Both the position numbers and the translations under genes were made by a program. The notes under the pieces were generated by a model. It made no database searches, was not told where the DNA came from, and worked only from the letters and a program-made list of their open reading frames with translations. A stretch of 64,000 nucleotides of DNA from Planctomycetota bacterium (GTDB taxonomy: Bacteria > Planctomycetota > Planctomycetia > Pirellulales > Pirellulaceae), in assembly GCA_963204915.1 (NCBI GenBank), contig CAUJHS010000005.1, forward strand, positions 62,001-126,000. Direction: 5' to 3'. Shown piece by piece: positions 19,542 to 28,419 of the stretch. Numbering within the stretch: the first letter of the stretch is position 1; every line of letters begins with the position of its first letter.

Positions 19542-19667
19542 AGCGCGTTTCACGCAGGTGTGACGCCCCCAATGTGGCACCAGCGCTCCGCGAGTGCGGA
19601 AAACCACTCGCGGAGCGAGTGGACCATACGGAAGAAGTCGCCACAACTCGATGAAATACGCTTTAGG
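19539..19667. repeat. MITE-like palindromic repeat, copy 1
   Basis: About 129 bp beginning TAGAGCGCGTTTCACGC and ending ATGAAATACGCTTTA; the ends are imperfect inverted repeats (GAGCG-y-r-TTTCA). Inside are CGCTCCGCGAGTGCGG and CCACTCGCGGAGCGAGTGG, which pair with each other. It shares most of its length with the copies at 22420 and 39080. Its left end contains the stop codon of the DUF1501 gene. No coding capacity; it is too short for a transposase. Confidence 0.8.
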
Positions 19668-19746
19668 TGTTTCTCGGGAATTGAGACAACTTGGTCCCCT
19701 GATTCGCCGTTACGTCGATTGGTCGTGGTGTCGGTTGTCAATCACA

Positions 19747-20889
19747 CTATGGCGAGACCGGCTCCAGAATCGGTCGGAGAGCTTGTTCGAAAGCGTCGGC
19801 TTGGCGCAGGAAGCCCAAGTCCGTGGGGTGCGAGCTATCGACGGTTCCTTCGTTGTCTTCGCCCAGCAGATGTTCGCCTTCGAGGTAGTGCAGGTGCTTG
19901 ACCCCCGCCTCCTGCAAGCGTTCGTATGCGGCGCGAAAGGCGGCGCGGCTGGAATCATTGCGTTGCCGCTGGGCGGGAAGCAGAAATGCATTGCTATAGG
20001 TGCGGTCTTCAACCAGGAGAATGGGCGTCTCGGGCCGTTGCTCGCGCAGGAGGCGCACGAGCGGTTCGGTGTTCTCGCCCGCGACTTTCGCATCAACATT
20101 GGGCAGGCAATCGATCACGTAAACGGCGGCGTCGATCTCGGCCATGAGCCTGGCCACTTCCGGTTCCAGTCGGCCATTGCCGGAGAAGCCCAAGTTGATC
20201 ACCGACCAGTCGAACCGGCGCCCCAGAATGGCGGTATGCACCATGCCCGGTCGCGAGGCGCAGCCGCCTTGCGTAATGGAAGTGCCGTAAAACACGATCG
20301 GCTTCTGACGCTCTGCCGAGCGCAGGGGAGCCGACTGCAACTTGTTCTCGGGCGGCAAGCCGATCTCGACCGACGAAACGCCGTTGTACAGCGGCAAATA
20401 CAAAAGATACTCGCGTTCGCCAGGCGGGAGTCCGCTGGCCAGAGCCGTGATGGTGGTCGAGCCTTTCGGAACACCGACATTCAGCCAACGCCATGCTCCA
20501 TCGACCTTGACATACAGGTCGAGTCCGCTGACCCCGGTGGCCGGCATATGGGGCATTTCCAGGCGACTGGAAGTGACCGTCCAACGGGCTTTGATGGTCG
20601 TGGCGTCGGTGACGAATCGAGCGGCAAGACCGGCGGAATGGCGGCTGAGGCCCCACACTTCGGGACGTACGACGCCTTCGGCTTTGGCAGGCAACCGGTC
20701 AAACGGCGCGGTTACTTCGCTCCAGCCTTGGCCTTCCAACCCCAGCAGGCGAACGTCGTACCAGACCACCTGCTCTTGTTCATCGAGCTTGCCCTGCCCG
20801 GGGTCGATCGTCTCGGCCGCAAGAGGCCGCGGCGCGAAAACGATAGCGAGAAGACACGCGATCAAGAATCGAGAAACGTTGCGGTGCAT
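19747..20889 (-). CDS. Secreted SGNH/GDSL-type hydrolase
   Basis: 380 residues with a signal peptide (FLIACLLAIVFAPRPLAA). Residues about 35-185 match the N-terminal beta-sandwich of two-domain SGNH hydrolases (VWYDVRLLGLEGQGW, SGLDLYVKVDGAWRW, LPLYNGVSSVEIGL). The hydrolase follows: catalytic Ser in YGTSITQGG, block II Gly in INLGFSGNG, and the Asp-His pair in DSSHPTDLGF. This pairing corresponds to the GxDLY/SGNH family common in Bacteroidetes and Planctomycetes, probably esterases acting on acylated glycans. Start is the ATG at 20889. Repeat copy 1 lies just beyond its 3' end. Confidence 0.88.
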   Translation of the reverse strand: MHRNVSRFLIACLLAIVFAPRPLAAETIDPGQGKLDEQEQVVWYDVRLLGLEGQGWSEVTAPFDRLPAKAEGVVRPEVWGLSRHSAGLAARFVTDATTIKARWTVTSSRLEMPHMPATGVSGLDLYVKVDGAWRWLNVGVPKGSTTITALASGLPPGEREYLLYLPLYNGVSSVEIGLPPENKLQSAPLRSAERQKPIVFYGTSITQGGCASRPGMVHTAILGRRFDWSVINLGFSGNGRLEPEVARLMAEIDAAVYVIDCLPNVDAKVAGENTEPLVRLLREQRPETPILLVEDRTYSNAFLLPAQRQRNDSSRAAFRAAYERLQEAGVKHLHYLEGEHLLGEDNEGTVDSSHPTDLGFLRQADAFEQALRPILEPVSP

Positions 20890-21002
20890 GGTGGTTCGTT
20901 GGGATGAAAAGGAACAGGCAAGCGAAGAACCTTAGGGCGTACTCAAATTCGGTAACTGCGGCGAACGGCGAGTTGTTGCGCGCGCAACATGCGTGGGCGA
21001 CC

Positions 21003-21731
21003 TCAACTCCACGGCCAGTGCTTGCCGAGCGCTTGACGCTGGGCGGCGGTTAATTGCTCAATGCCGGCGCGGGTCAGCTTCAACAACGCGGCAAGGTCCT
21101 TGTCGTCAAAGGTGGCTTCTTCGCCGGTCCCTTGAATTTCGACAAAGCGACCGCGGCCCGTCATTACGACGTTCATATCGACTTCGGCGGACACGTCCAG
21201 CAGGTAATCGAGATCAAGCACGGCTTTGCCAGCAACAATTCCCGCACTGACCGCAGCGACGCTGTCGGTCAGCGGATACCGGCTTGGGTCGGGCAACTCG
21301 CGTTGAATGCTGCGAATCGCATCGACGAGCGCGATAAACCCGCCGGTGATGCTCGCGGTGCGCGTCCCTCCGTCGGCTTCGAGCACGTCGCAGTCGACCG
21401 TGATGAGCCGTTCGCCCAGGGCCTCCAAATCGGCTACGGCTCGTAAACTTCGCCCGATCAGGCGCTGAATTTCGGTCGTGCGGCCGTCCACTTTCTCGCG
21501 GTCGCGGCGCTTGCGCGGACTTGTGCTGCCGGGCAGCATGCCGTATTCGGCGGTGATCCACCCCTTGCCTTTGCCGGCCAGCCAGTCGGGCACTTTGGGG
21601 TCGATGCTGGCGGTGCAAAGCACGGTGGTTCGCCCCGCCTGAATCAACACGCTGCCGGGCGCCACGTTGGTGTAGCGGCGTTTGATCTTCAGGGGGCGCA
21701 GCTCGTGGGCGGCGCGGGACTCGGTGGGCAT
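21003..21731 (-). CDS. rph: Ribonuclease PH
   Basis: 242 residues from the ATG at 21731; the in-frame GTG/ATG five codons upstream is less likely, since the family starts close to [11 protein letters not shown]. Phosphorolytic 3'-5' exoribonuclease that trims tRNA precursors as a hexamer. Visible signatures: [81 protein letters not shown] and [25 protein letters not shown]. Length and all blocks are normal. The next gene is divergent. Confidence 0.95.
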   Translation of the reverse strand: MPTESRAAHELRPLKIKRRYTNVAPGSVLIQAGRTTVLCTASIDPKVPDWLAGKGKGWITAEYGMLPGSTSPRKRRDREKVDGRTTEIQRLIGRSLRAVADLEALGERLITVDCDVLEADGGTRTASITGGFIALVDAIRSIQRELPDPSRYPLTDSVAAVSAGIVAGKAVLDLDYLLDVSAEVDMNVVMTGRGRFVEIQGTGEEATFDDKDLAALLKLTRAGIEQLTAAQRQALGKHWPWS

Positions 21732-22023
21732 GATCCAGGCAGGCAAGCGAGGGAGAGAAACCGACGAACGGCGAGGTCGTCAACAAGGCGGGTTTATCGT
21801 AACATGGGAGGCGCCGAGCGTCGAACGGTCTCGCCAAGAAGGTTCTGAGAGTGTGTGCCACAGGCAGCCAACAGCGGCCCTCAGCCTCTGGAGGGCGTGG
21901 TCGTTGGTCGATGGCGTGAGAATCGCACGCTCGCGCGTGGCGGCTGATTCAAAGACGCCCACGATCGGCGGTGGTGGGAACGGAACAAACTCGAAAAAAA
22001 GGGCGGCGCAACAGTTAAGCGGC

Positions 22024-22422
22024 ATGTCACGCACCATTGTGAATTTCTGGCTGGATGTGAGTCTTTTGGTCTCGTTCCTTGGGAACGTTTGGGCCGCTAC
22101 GGTGCTTCGATTTTTGTTTCCCTTGGGCACCGCGGCCGATGGATGGCGGCTGTGGGGCTGGACTTACGACCAGTGGTTCGACTTCCAGTTCTGGATGATC
22201 GCCCTTTTGGCGCTGATGGTGCTGCTGCACGTCATGCTGCATTGGACGTGGGTGTGCGGCGTGATTACCAGCCGGTTCCTCAAGCCCAAGAACGGGCAGA
22301 AGCGGCAATGGGATGAAGGGGAGAAAACGCTCTGGGGCGTAGGACTGCTGATTGTGCTGTTTGGCGTGCTCGGAGTTGCGTTTGCGGCCGCGGCGCTGAC
22401 CATCCAGGCTCCGCCCGTTTAG
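22024..22422 (+). CDS. DUF4405-like small membrane protein
   Basis: 132 residues from the ATG at 22024. Three to four membrane helices: INFWLD-type start (IVNFWLDVSLLVSFLGNVWAATVLRF), WMIALLALMVLLHVMLHWTWVCGVI and LWGVGLLIVLFGVLGVAFAAAAL. The HVMLHWTWV His pair is the hallmark of DUF4405, a cytochrome-b-like family whose His residues may bind haem. A frame from 21682 runs into it but its first 110 codons look non-coding. The stop codon TAG is formed with the start of repeat copy 2. A link to the cbb3 locus starting 200 bp downstream on the other strand is possible but not shown. Confidence 0.72.
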   Translation: MSRTIVNFWLDVSLLVSFLGNVWAATVLRFLFPLGTAADGWRLWGWTYDQWFDFQFWMIALLALMVLLHVMLHWTWVCGVITSRFLKPKNGQKRQWDEGEKTLWGVGLLIVLFGVLGVAFAAAALTIQAPPV

Positions 22423-22546
22423 AGCGCGTTTCACGCAAGTGCGACGCCCCCAAGGTGGCGCCATCGCTCCGCGAGCGCCCGAGACCACTCGCGGAGCGCG
22501 TGGACCACACGGAAGAAGTCAGCCCACCTCAATGAAATACGCTCCA
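22420..22546. repeat. MITE-like palindromic repeat, copy 2
   Basis: About 127 bp in the same orientation as copy 1: TAGAGCGCGTTTCACGCAAG at the left, AATGAAATACGCTCCA at the right, and the same internal palindrome CTCCGCGAGCG / CTCGCGGAGCG. Its left end supplies the stop codon of the DUF4405-like gene. It sits between the two convergent genes. Confidence 0.8.
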
Positions 22547-22629
22547 GATTGCGCTGCGAGCCTGATTGCTGGTGGAGAACGGGCCACACGTGGCCGCGCC
22601 AGCGTAATGCTTATCGAGCGTGATGCGGT

Positions 22630-23367
22630 TTACTTCTCGGCTTGTTCACACAGGGGGCACCCGGGGGCGGTTCGCCAACCGGGGATTTCGAAGTATCCTA
22701 GCCCTCGGCCGATGGTGACAAAGCCCGTGAGAACCACGCAGAGCGCGGCGACTTGAAACACGCGCTGCCGCGCCGCGCCGCGCAACACGGCGCCGCCGCA
22801 ACCCGTGGCGATCATCAGCGGGGCGGTGCCCAGTCCGAATGCCGTCATCGTGGCGGCGCCCAACGCCACACTTTGCGAGCCGGCCGCCAAAGCCAGGAAG
22901 GCGTACACTAGCCCGCAGGGCAACAAGCCGGTAAACAGGCCAGCGAGAAACACATCGCGCAGCACCGTGAGTTCGCGCCGCGACTGGCCGCCCCCAGCAC
23001 GCAGCAAGGGGGCAATCGCGCCGGCCGCCAGACAAAACCCCTGCGCGGGGCGGGATTGAAATGGCAGCCAGCCGAGCGACTTAAGACCTTGGTAAATGAG
23101 GAAGACTCCAGCGAGCATCGCCAACACGGCGGCGCCGTTCAACACCGCGGGCATCTGTTCCGTCAAACGCGCTCCACCGTATCCGGCCGCCGCACCAAGA
23201 AAGGCGTAGGTGAAAACTCGCCCGAGCGTGTAAGTGGCCTGGCGGCGCAGGTTGCTTGTCCAGGTTGTGGCGCCGCTGCCCAGCGCTAGCGCGAATGGTC
23301 CGCACATGCCCAGACAATGCGAGGAGCCCAGCGCGCCGCCAACGAACACCAAGGCGAGTTCTACCAT
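22630..23367 (-). CDS. SafE/UreH-type membrane protein for cbb3 oxidase maturation
   Basis: 245 residues, about six membrane helices. The start carries GALGSSHCLGMCGPF, the Cys-containing motif typical of the sulfite exporter TauE/SafE subfamily that occurs in cytochrome cbb3 loci and is thought to move copper. A second conserved block is VFLAGLFTGLLPCGLVYAFLALA. The C-terminal PGCPLCEQAEK adds a CxxC. Its 5' end overlaps the 3' end of the Cu-ATPase gene by 7 bp (ATG at 23367, ATPase stop at 23361), so the two are translationally coupled. Role inferred from family and locus: copper delivery or haem maturation of the oxidase. Confidence 0.85.
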   Translation of the reverse strand: MVELALVFVGGALGSSHCLGMCGPFALALGSGATTWTSNLRRQATYTLGRVFTYAFLGAAAGYGGARLTEQMPAVLNGAAVLAMLAGVFLIYQGLKSLGWLPFQSRPAQGFCLAAGAIAPLLRAGGGQSRRELTVLRDVFLAGLFTGLLPCGLVYAFLALAAGSQSVALGAATMTAFGLGTAPLMIATGCGGAVLRGAARQRVFQVAALCVVLTGFVTIGRGLGYFEIPGWRTAPGCPLCEQAEK

Positions 23368-25628
23368 GCCGACGACTTTCTCCCCGTACTATGTGGCAGC
23401 GGCCACGCGGGGCCCACGGGCGCCGGTTGTCGTACGGCGCCCGGCTGATTGCCGGGTACGCTTGTCGTGGTTGGCAAGGCGGCGGCGGTCTCCAAAGCAT
23501 CGGTAGGCTCTTGCCCCAACCGTAATGAGTTCGAGATCACAAACACGCTGCTAACCACCATGGCCGCGGCGGCCCACATGGGGTTAAGGCGGCCGGTCGC
23601 CGCGAGCGCCACACCGACCACATTGTAAGCAAACGCCCAGAACAAGTTTTGACGAATCGTGCGCGTCGCTTGACGGGCAAGCGAAATCGCCCAAGGCAAA
23701 CGCGCTAAGTCATCGCTGAGCAGACAGACATCGGCGGTTTCTCGCGACACATCGGCCCCGCACCCCATGGCGATTCCGACCGAAGCTTCGGCCAGGGCGG
23801 GCGCGTCGTTCAAGCCATCGCCCACCATCGCCACCCGTCCGTATTCATGGCGCGCTTGCCGGATCGCCAGCAGTTTATCTTCCGGCAAAAGTTCGGCCTG
23901 AACAGGCACGCCCAAGGCATGCCCCAGGGCGGCAGCGCTGGCGCAGCGGTCGCCGGTCAACACTTGGGGTTGCAAATGCTGTTGCGATAAAGCCTGGAGA
24001 ACGGCCGAGGCGTCGGGTCGCAACTCTTCGCGAAAGAGGAACACGCCGCGCACCTGGCCCGACCAACCGAGGCACGCCACGGGCAGGCATTGCGCATCGG
24101 CCTGTTGTACCGCCGTTTGTAAAGTCGGCGGAAAGGTCAAGGCTTGCGCCGCCATGAGCCGGGGGCTGCCCCAGACATAGGTTTCGCCCTGTGCGGCAAG
24201 CCGCGCGAGGAGTCCTTGCCCCGGCAAATTCTGAAGGTTGAACACTTCGGCGCTGGCGCGCAGGCCAGACCGGTTCGCAAAGTCGCGCACCGCACCGGAA
24301 AGGTGATGCGTTGACGCCGACGCGAGCGCGACAGCCGCGGCGAGGGTTTCCTCGCGCGAGGCGTCCGAGTCGGTCACGAACTCCGCGACCTGGGGGCGCC
24401 CCGTGGTGAGCGTGCCGGTTTTGTCGAAGAACACGGCGCGCACGCCTGCGAGTTGCGTCAGGGCGTCGCCATCGCGAAATAGCACGCCGTGCCGCGCGGC
24501 GCGTCCGACCGCCGCCCAAATGGCCAACGGCGCCGCCACGCCCAGCGCGCAAGGGCAAGCGATCAGCAACACCGCCAGGGCAGTCATCAACCCTTGCGCG
24601 CCGCCGCCAGACACGCCGTGTGCGACTCCGGCGGCCAGCGCTATGACTATCACCGCGGGCGTAAAGACTCTCGCCACGCGGTCGGCCAGTTGTTGTACGC
24701 GGCACCGCGCCGACGCCGCGGCGCATACGGCGTCGATGATGCGTTGCAGTGCGCCTTCGCTGGCCGGGGCGGTGGCCGTGATCAGCACATCGCCGTCGAG
24801 GTTCAAGGAACCCGCGAATACCGTTTCGCCGGGATGTTTGAGCGTGGGGCGGCTTTCGCCGGTCACCATTTGTTCGTCCAGCAGCGCCTCGCGGCGGACA
24901 ATCACGCCATCGGCAGGCAGACGCTCTCCCGGCAACACGCGGAAGATGTCTCCACGAGCGAGTTCGTGAATCGGGAGGCAGGTTTCGTGCTGACCGCCTG
25001 AGGTCGTGTCGATGCGGCGTACTTGTTCGGGCAGAAGTCGCTCCAGCGAGCGGAGCGCATCGAGCGATTTTTGTTTGCCAATCGCCTCGAGCCAGCGACC
25101 TAGCGTGACGGCGACCAGCACCACGCACCCGACTTCAAAGTAGATGTGCCCCTGGTCGCGGAGCGTGGAGACAAATGAGAAGCCAAACGCGGCGGCCACT
25201 CCCACGGCCAACAGCAAGTCGGTGGTGATCTCGCCGCGGCGAAGTCGATCCCAAGCGTGCTCGAACAACGGCAAGCCCAAGAGCAACAACACCGGAATCG
25301 AGAAGATCATCGCCAGATAACGCAACACATCGACCCAGAGCGAAGCGCCAAGTTGCTCGCCCGGTTCGTACACATCGAGCGACCAGAGCGCCATGGTGAA
25401 CACCATGACATTCATGGCGAAGAACACGGCGAGGCCCAAGCGCGTGAGCACACCGTGCGACGGCGTTTCGCTTTGCCGCTCAGCGACGATTGCGGCGGCC
25501 AGCCGACAGCCCAGGCAACAATACGCCGGAGCAGTGTCTTGGGGGGGAGAGTTCGCAACTCGACGAAACCCCGGCAGCGGCAGGCCGCAGTAATCGCACG
25601 TAGCACGGGCGGCGGCAACGTCGTTCAT
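23361..25628 (-). CDS. ccoI: Copper-translocating P-type ATPase, CcoI/FixI type
   Basis: 755 residues from the ATG at 25628, which overlaps the stop of the preceding small gene as ATGA. The N terminus is the CcoI zinc ribbon (CDYCGLPLPG ... YCCLGC), but no MxCxxC heavy-metal domain follows. P1B ATPase motifs are present: GDIFRVLPGERLPADG and VTGES (actuator), ACPCALG (Cu site in the membrane), DKTGTLTTG (phosphorylated Asp), GDGLNDAPAL (hinge). The usual HP dipeptide of the nucleotide-binding domain reads STHHLSG, His-His instead of His-Pro. The pump supplies Cu to the CuB site of CcoN from the cytoplasmic membrane. Operon position after the oxidase genes agrees. Confidence 0.9.
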   Translation of the reverse strand: MNDVAAARATCDYCGLPLPGFRRVANSPPQDTAPAYCCLGCRLAAAIVAERQSETPSHGVLTRLGLAVFFAMNVMVFTMALWSLDVYEPGEQLGASLWVDVLRYLAMIFSIPVLLLLGLPLFEHAWDRLRRGEITTDLLLAVGVAAAFGFSFVSTLRDQGHIYFEVGCVVLVAVTLGRWLEAIGKQKSLDALRSLERLLPEQVRRIDTTSGGQHETCLPIHELARGDIFRVLPGERLPADGVIVRREALLDEQMVTGESRPTLKHPGETVFAGSLNLDGDVLITATAPASEGALQRIIDAVCAAASARCRVQQLADRVARVFTPAVIVIALAAGVAHGVSGGGAQGLMTALAVLLIACPCALGVAAPLAIWAAVGRAARHGVLFRDGDALTQLAGVRAVFFDKTGTLTTGRPQVAEFVTDSDASREETLAAAVALASASTHHLSGAVRDFANRSGLRASAEVFNLQNLPGQGLLARLAAQGETYVWGSPRLMAAQALTFPPTLQTAVQQADAQCLPVACLGWSGQVRGVFLFREELRPDASAVLQALSQQHLQPQVLTGDRCASAAALGHALGVPVQAELLPEDKLLAIRQARHEYGRVAMVGDGLNDAPALAEASVGIAMGCGADVSRETADVCLLSDDLARLPWAISLARQATRTIRQNLFWAFAYNVVGVALAATGRLNPMWAAAAMVVSSVFVISNSLRLGQEPTDALETAAALPTTTSVPGNQPGAVRQPAPVGPAWPLPHSTGRKSSAW

Positions 25629-25801
25629 GGCCCCGAGAACAATTCGCGCTGCATGGCGGGAAAGAGATAACGCAGGCAGTACACCACAGTCAACACCCAG
25701 AATCCCACCCACATCAACCGTACGTACCACGGAATACGGTTGCCGGTGTAATGGTGGTATTGGTCTTCCAATTCGACGGGCATGTGGTCCGGTTCAGGCA
25801 T
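25625..25801 (-). CDS. 58-residue single-helix membrane peptide in the cbb3 locus
   Basis: Too short for usual ORF cut-offs. From the ATG at 25801 it encodes 58 residues: an acidic N half (MPEPDHMPVELEDQYHHYTG), IPWYVRLM, then one hydrophobic helix WVGFWVLTVVYCLRYLF, ending MQRELFSGP. The stop TGA overlaps the ATPase ATG as ATGA, strong evidence for a translated, coupled gene. Size and topology recall small cbb3 accessory subunits such as CcoQ/CcoS, but no sequence identity is claimed. Confidence 0.7.
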   Translation of the reverse strand: MPEPDHMPVELEDQYHHYTGNRIPWYVRLMWVGFWVLTVVYCLRYLFPAMQRELFSGP

Positions 25802-25894
25802 CGGTCATCTCCGACGGTTGATCGAGGTGTTCCAACATGGGCAAGGTTCGCGCGACGCCGCCTTGGGCGCCGCCTCGCGCGTCAACCGATCCGC

Positions 25895-26203
25895 TTACTT
25901 GGGGGTGCTTGCGCGGTCGAGTTGTTCTTCGCGTTCGAGCATCAGGTACTTGGGGTTCTCCATATCGCGAAACATGCCGTTGCGTGCGGCCCATAACAAC
26001 AAAAAGAGAAACCCCAAACTGGCGCACAGGTAGTTCACGATGGGTGTGACGGCAAAGGCGCCTTCACCCCCCACGCGGAATACGTGGATCAGTTCTAAGA
26101 ACTTCCCGCTAAAACCAATCAAACCTGGCGTCAGCAGAAAGATGGCCAGCAAGATAGTAATTCGAGTGGCGCGGCGGGAATGACGCTTATCGGGCGAGGC
26201 CAT
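25895..26203 (-). CDS. Small two-helix membrane protein in the cbb3 locus
   Basis: 102 residues. Two hydrophobic segments: ITILLAIFLLTPGLIGFSGKFLELI and IVNYLCASLGFLFLLLWAARNGMF, with a short loop, then a charged tail (DMENPKYLMLEREEQLDRASTPK). Its ATG at 26203 abuts the last base of the ccoO stop region, so translation is probably coupled. I do not recognise it as CcoQ; it appears to be an accessory protein of this type of oxidase locus. Confidence 0.75.
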   Translation of the reverse strand: MASPDKRHSRRATRITILLAIFLLTPGLIGFSGKFLELIHVFRVGGEGAFAVTPIVNYLCASLGFLFLLLWAARNGMFRDMENPKYLMLEREEQLDRASTPK

Positions 26204-26850
26204 TAGAGATCGTCCTCCCGTTCAAAGTCTTGGAGTTCTTCGTAATAAGGGTAGCTATCGAGCCACGACCCTAGCCATTGCACATAGGTAATGAGCGCCA
26301 GGCCGCGCTGGTTCGGCTTGCTGGGATCGCCCTCAAACAGCCAGGGATACTCCGGCATGGGCGAGTCGGGCAAGAGGGTCTTCGGCCGGAAAAAGTGCAC
26401 GGCGTGCCAGTCGTTCGCGTGGCGGCCTCCCTGGCGGCTCAAATCGGGACCGACTCGCCGCGTGCCAAACATGACGGGGCGTTGCAACTCGTTTTGATAT
26501 TCGATCGGCTGCGACACTTCGCCAAACCGTAGCGACTCGTTCGACACCGGGCGCACAAATTGGCTGTGGCAATGCCAGCAACCTTCGCCCAAGTACACTT
26601 GCCGTCCCAGACGCAGAGCTTGGGCGCAGTTCTCCTCGGTCGGTTCGCCAAACGCGGTGCGAAACGACTCGGGGTACCGCCGGCTCAATTCGGTGAACTG
26701 ATACATCAACCGCGGGTTGACGACTTGCTCCGCGGTTTGCTCCGGCATGTCCCGAAACATTAGCATGGGGATCACGCCGTTAAACAAAAAGGCCAACACA
26801 AAGAACCCCACGCCGGCCAGGAATAACACGCCGCCTTTGCTTTCAAACAT
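26203..26850 (-). CDS. ccoO: cbb3 cytochrome c oxidase subunit II, mono-haem CcoO/FixO
   Basis: 215 residues. One N-terminal membrane anchor (GVLFLAGVGFFVLAFLFNGVIPMLM), then a periplasmic cytochrome c domain with the c-type haem site CWHCHSQF and the conserved RPVSNESLRFGEVS stretch. The axial Met candidate is in PDSPMPEYPWLF. GRRVGPDL-type residues follow (TRRVGPDLSRQGGRHANDWH). Both typical CcoO blocks are present and length is normal. Directly downstream of ccoN with a 90-bp spacer. Confidence 0.93.
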   Translation of the reverse strand: MFESKGGVLFLAGVGFFVLAFLFNGVIPMLMFRDMPEQTAEQVVNPRLMYQFTELSRRYPESFRTAFGEPTEENCAQALRLGRQVYLGEGCWHCHSQFVRPVSNESLRFGEVSQPIEYQNELQRPVMFGTRRVGPDLSRQGGRHANDWHAVHFFRPKTLLPDSPMPEYPWLFEGDPSKPNQRGLALITYVQWLGSWLDSYPYYEELQDFEREDDL

Positions 26851-26940
26851 GAAACGGACAACTCCTTCAAACGGAGGGCTGTATTCTGAGTATCGCCCGA
26901 CGCGCTTCTTGCGGCGAACGGGAACTTATCCAGGAACGAA

Positions 26941-28419
26941 CTACGCGGGCGCAACGGCAGGCGCCGGGGCTGTCGCCGCGGCCGGCGCATAGCCGCGATA
27001 CGTTTTCCACAGGTTGTACACAAAGCACAAAAAGCCGCCGAACATCATCAAGCCGGCGAAGACTCGCACAACCCAAAACGGCTGCGAGCCGTTCACCGAG
27101 ACATCCCACGGAAACAGGGCGGCCCAGTAATAACCTTGGAACACGCCAGCCAGGCCAAGGTCCAGGAACATGATGAACACGCCCGACGCCGACAGCCAAA
27201 AATGCCATTCACACAAGTTGCGGCTATACCAAGGCCGGTTAAGCAGCCGAGGGAACAGGTACGTCATGAAGCCGAAGATCCACATGCTGAACACGCCGAA
27301 CATGACCAGATGGGCGTGGCCGACCACCCAGTCGGTAAAGTGGATCAACTTTTGGAACGTAAGCGTCACTTGCAATGCACATTGGAAGCACGTGATGAAG
27401 TAATAGATCATGCCGGTGTAGAACCACCGCAGGGGCAAATTGGTGACGATCATCCGCCCGTCGCCCCACAGCGTTCCGATGAAGTTAATCACGACAGTGG
27501 CCACCACGAACTCGACCGCGATCGTCGAGATCACGGCGTGGTACTGCAAGAACATAGGAATGGGGGTGTAAAGAAAGTGGTGAATCCCTTGCAGCGGATA
27601 AAAGAACGCCAAACCCCAAAAACCGACGAGCGACAAGCCGTGACTCCAGATCGGCTTTTTGAGCAAGATGGGAACGATGTAATACATCATGCCCCAGCCC
27701 AGCGGCGTGACGAACAGCCCCACCAGGTCGTGAATGAACAATCCCCCCACCGCTCCAGCGTTCACGCCGGGCACCATGTACTCGGGCAGGAAGTTCCCCA
27801 TGGCGTACGTGAGCGGCGTCCATACGAACATCGCCATGAAGTACCACAACGTGACATAGAGCGGACCTTTCGCCTTGGCGATGGGGACCATAAAGTTGAC
27901 GCCCACCAGCACGAGGCCCAGCAGCGCGACGGGATCAATCCAGAACGGCGTTTCGCCCCATTCAATGCCTTGCGCGCCGAGCGAGAAGGGAATCTGCAAG
28001 GACGCGGTCAGGTTCGCCACCCACGGTTGCGCTTGCAACGTGGGGCCAACAATGAACGCCGCCGCGGTGGACAGCACAATGACTTGCCAGGCGCCAAAGA
28101 TAAAGTAGGACAACTTGACGCTGCCCACCCGATGCAGCGTCAGGCGCGGCACCGTCCAGTGCAGCATGCCCAGGAACGCGTTGGCCAAGAAGCCATACGC
28201 CACGGCGTTGGTATGAATGAACCGCCAGCGGCCCGGCGAGAAGATCTCGATGCCGTTCAGCGGGTTCCAATGCACCAGTTGCAGCGCCATGAGCAGGCCG
28301 CCGGTCATCGAAACGCCCAAATACAACAGCGCCGCGAGAAAGTACCAGCGCACCAGGCGTTCGTCGACCAAATCTTCATGGCGCGGCTCCGCAGCCGTTG
28401 CTTGATCCGACTCGTTCAT
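26941..28419 (-). CDS. ccoN: cbb3 cytochrome c oxidase catalytic subunit CcoN/FixN
   Basis: 492 residues from the ATG at 28419, which overlaps the upstream stop as ATGA. Twelve membrane helices. Haem and CuB ligand candidates: His in FIHTNAVAYG (haem b), the pair in GIHHFLYTPIP with QYHAVIST (CuB), and HAHLVMFGVF (haem b/b3). It reduces O2 to water at the binuclear centre and pumps protons. The C terminus is an Ala/Pro tail (APAAATAPAPAVAPA), an addition of about 15 residues. A longer frame to 28629 is a shadow of the upstream gene. Confidence 0.95.
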   Translation of the reverse strand: MNESDQATAAEPRHEDLVDERLVRWYFLAALLYLGVSMTGGLLMALQLVHWNPLNGIEIFSPGRWRFIHTNAVAYGFLANAFLGMLHWTVPRLTLHRVGSVKLSYFIFGAWQVIVLSTAAAFIVGPTLQAQPWVANLTASLQIPFSLGAQGIEWGETPFWIDPVALLGLVLVGVNFMVPIAKAKGPLYVTLWYFMAMFVWTPLTYAMGNFLPEYMVPGVNAGAVGGLFIHDLVGLFVTPLGWGMMYYIVPILLKKPIWSHGLSLVGFWGLAFFYPLQGIHHFLYTPIPMFLQYHAVISTIAVEFVVATVVINFIGTLWGDGRMIVTNLPLRWFYTGMIYYFITCFQCALQVTLTFQKLIHFTDWVVGHAHLVMFGVFSMWIFGFMTYLFPRLLNRPWYSRNLCEWHFWLSASGVFIMFLDLGLAGVFQGYYWAALFPWDVSVNGSQPFWVVRVFAGLMMFGGFLCFVYNLWKTYRGYAPAAATAPAPAVAPA

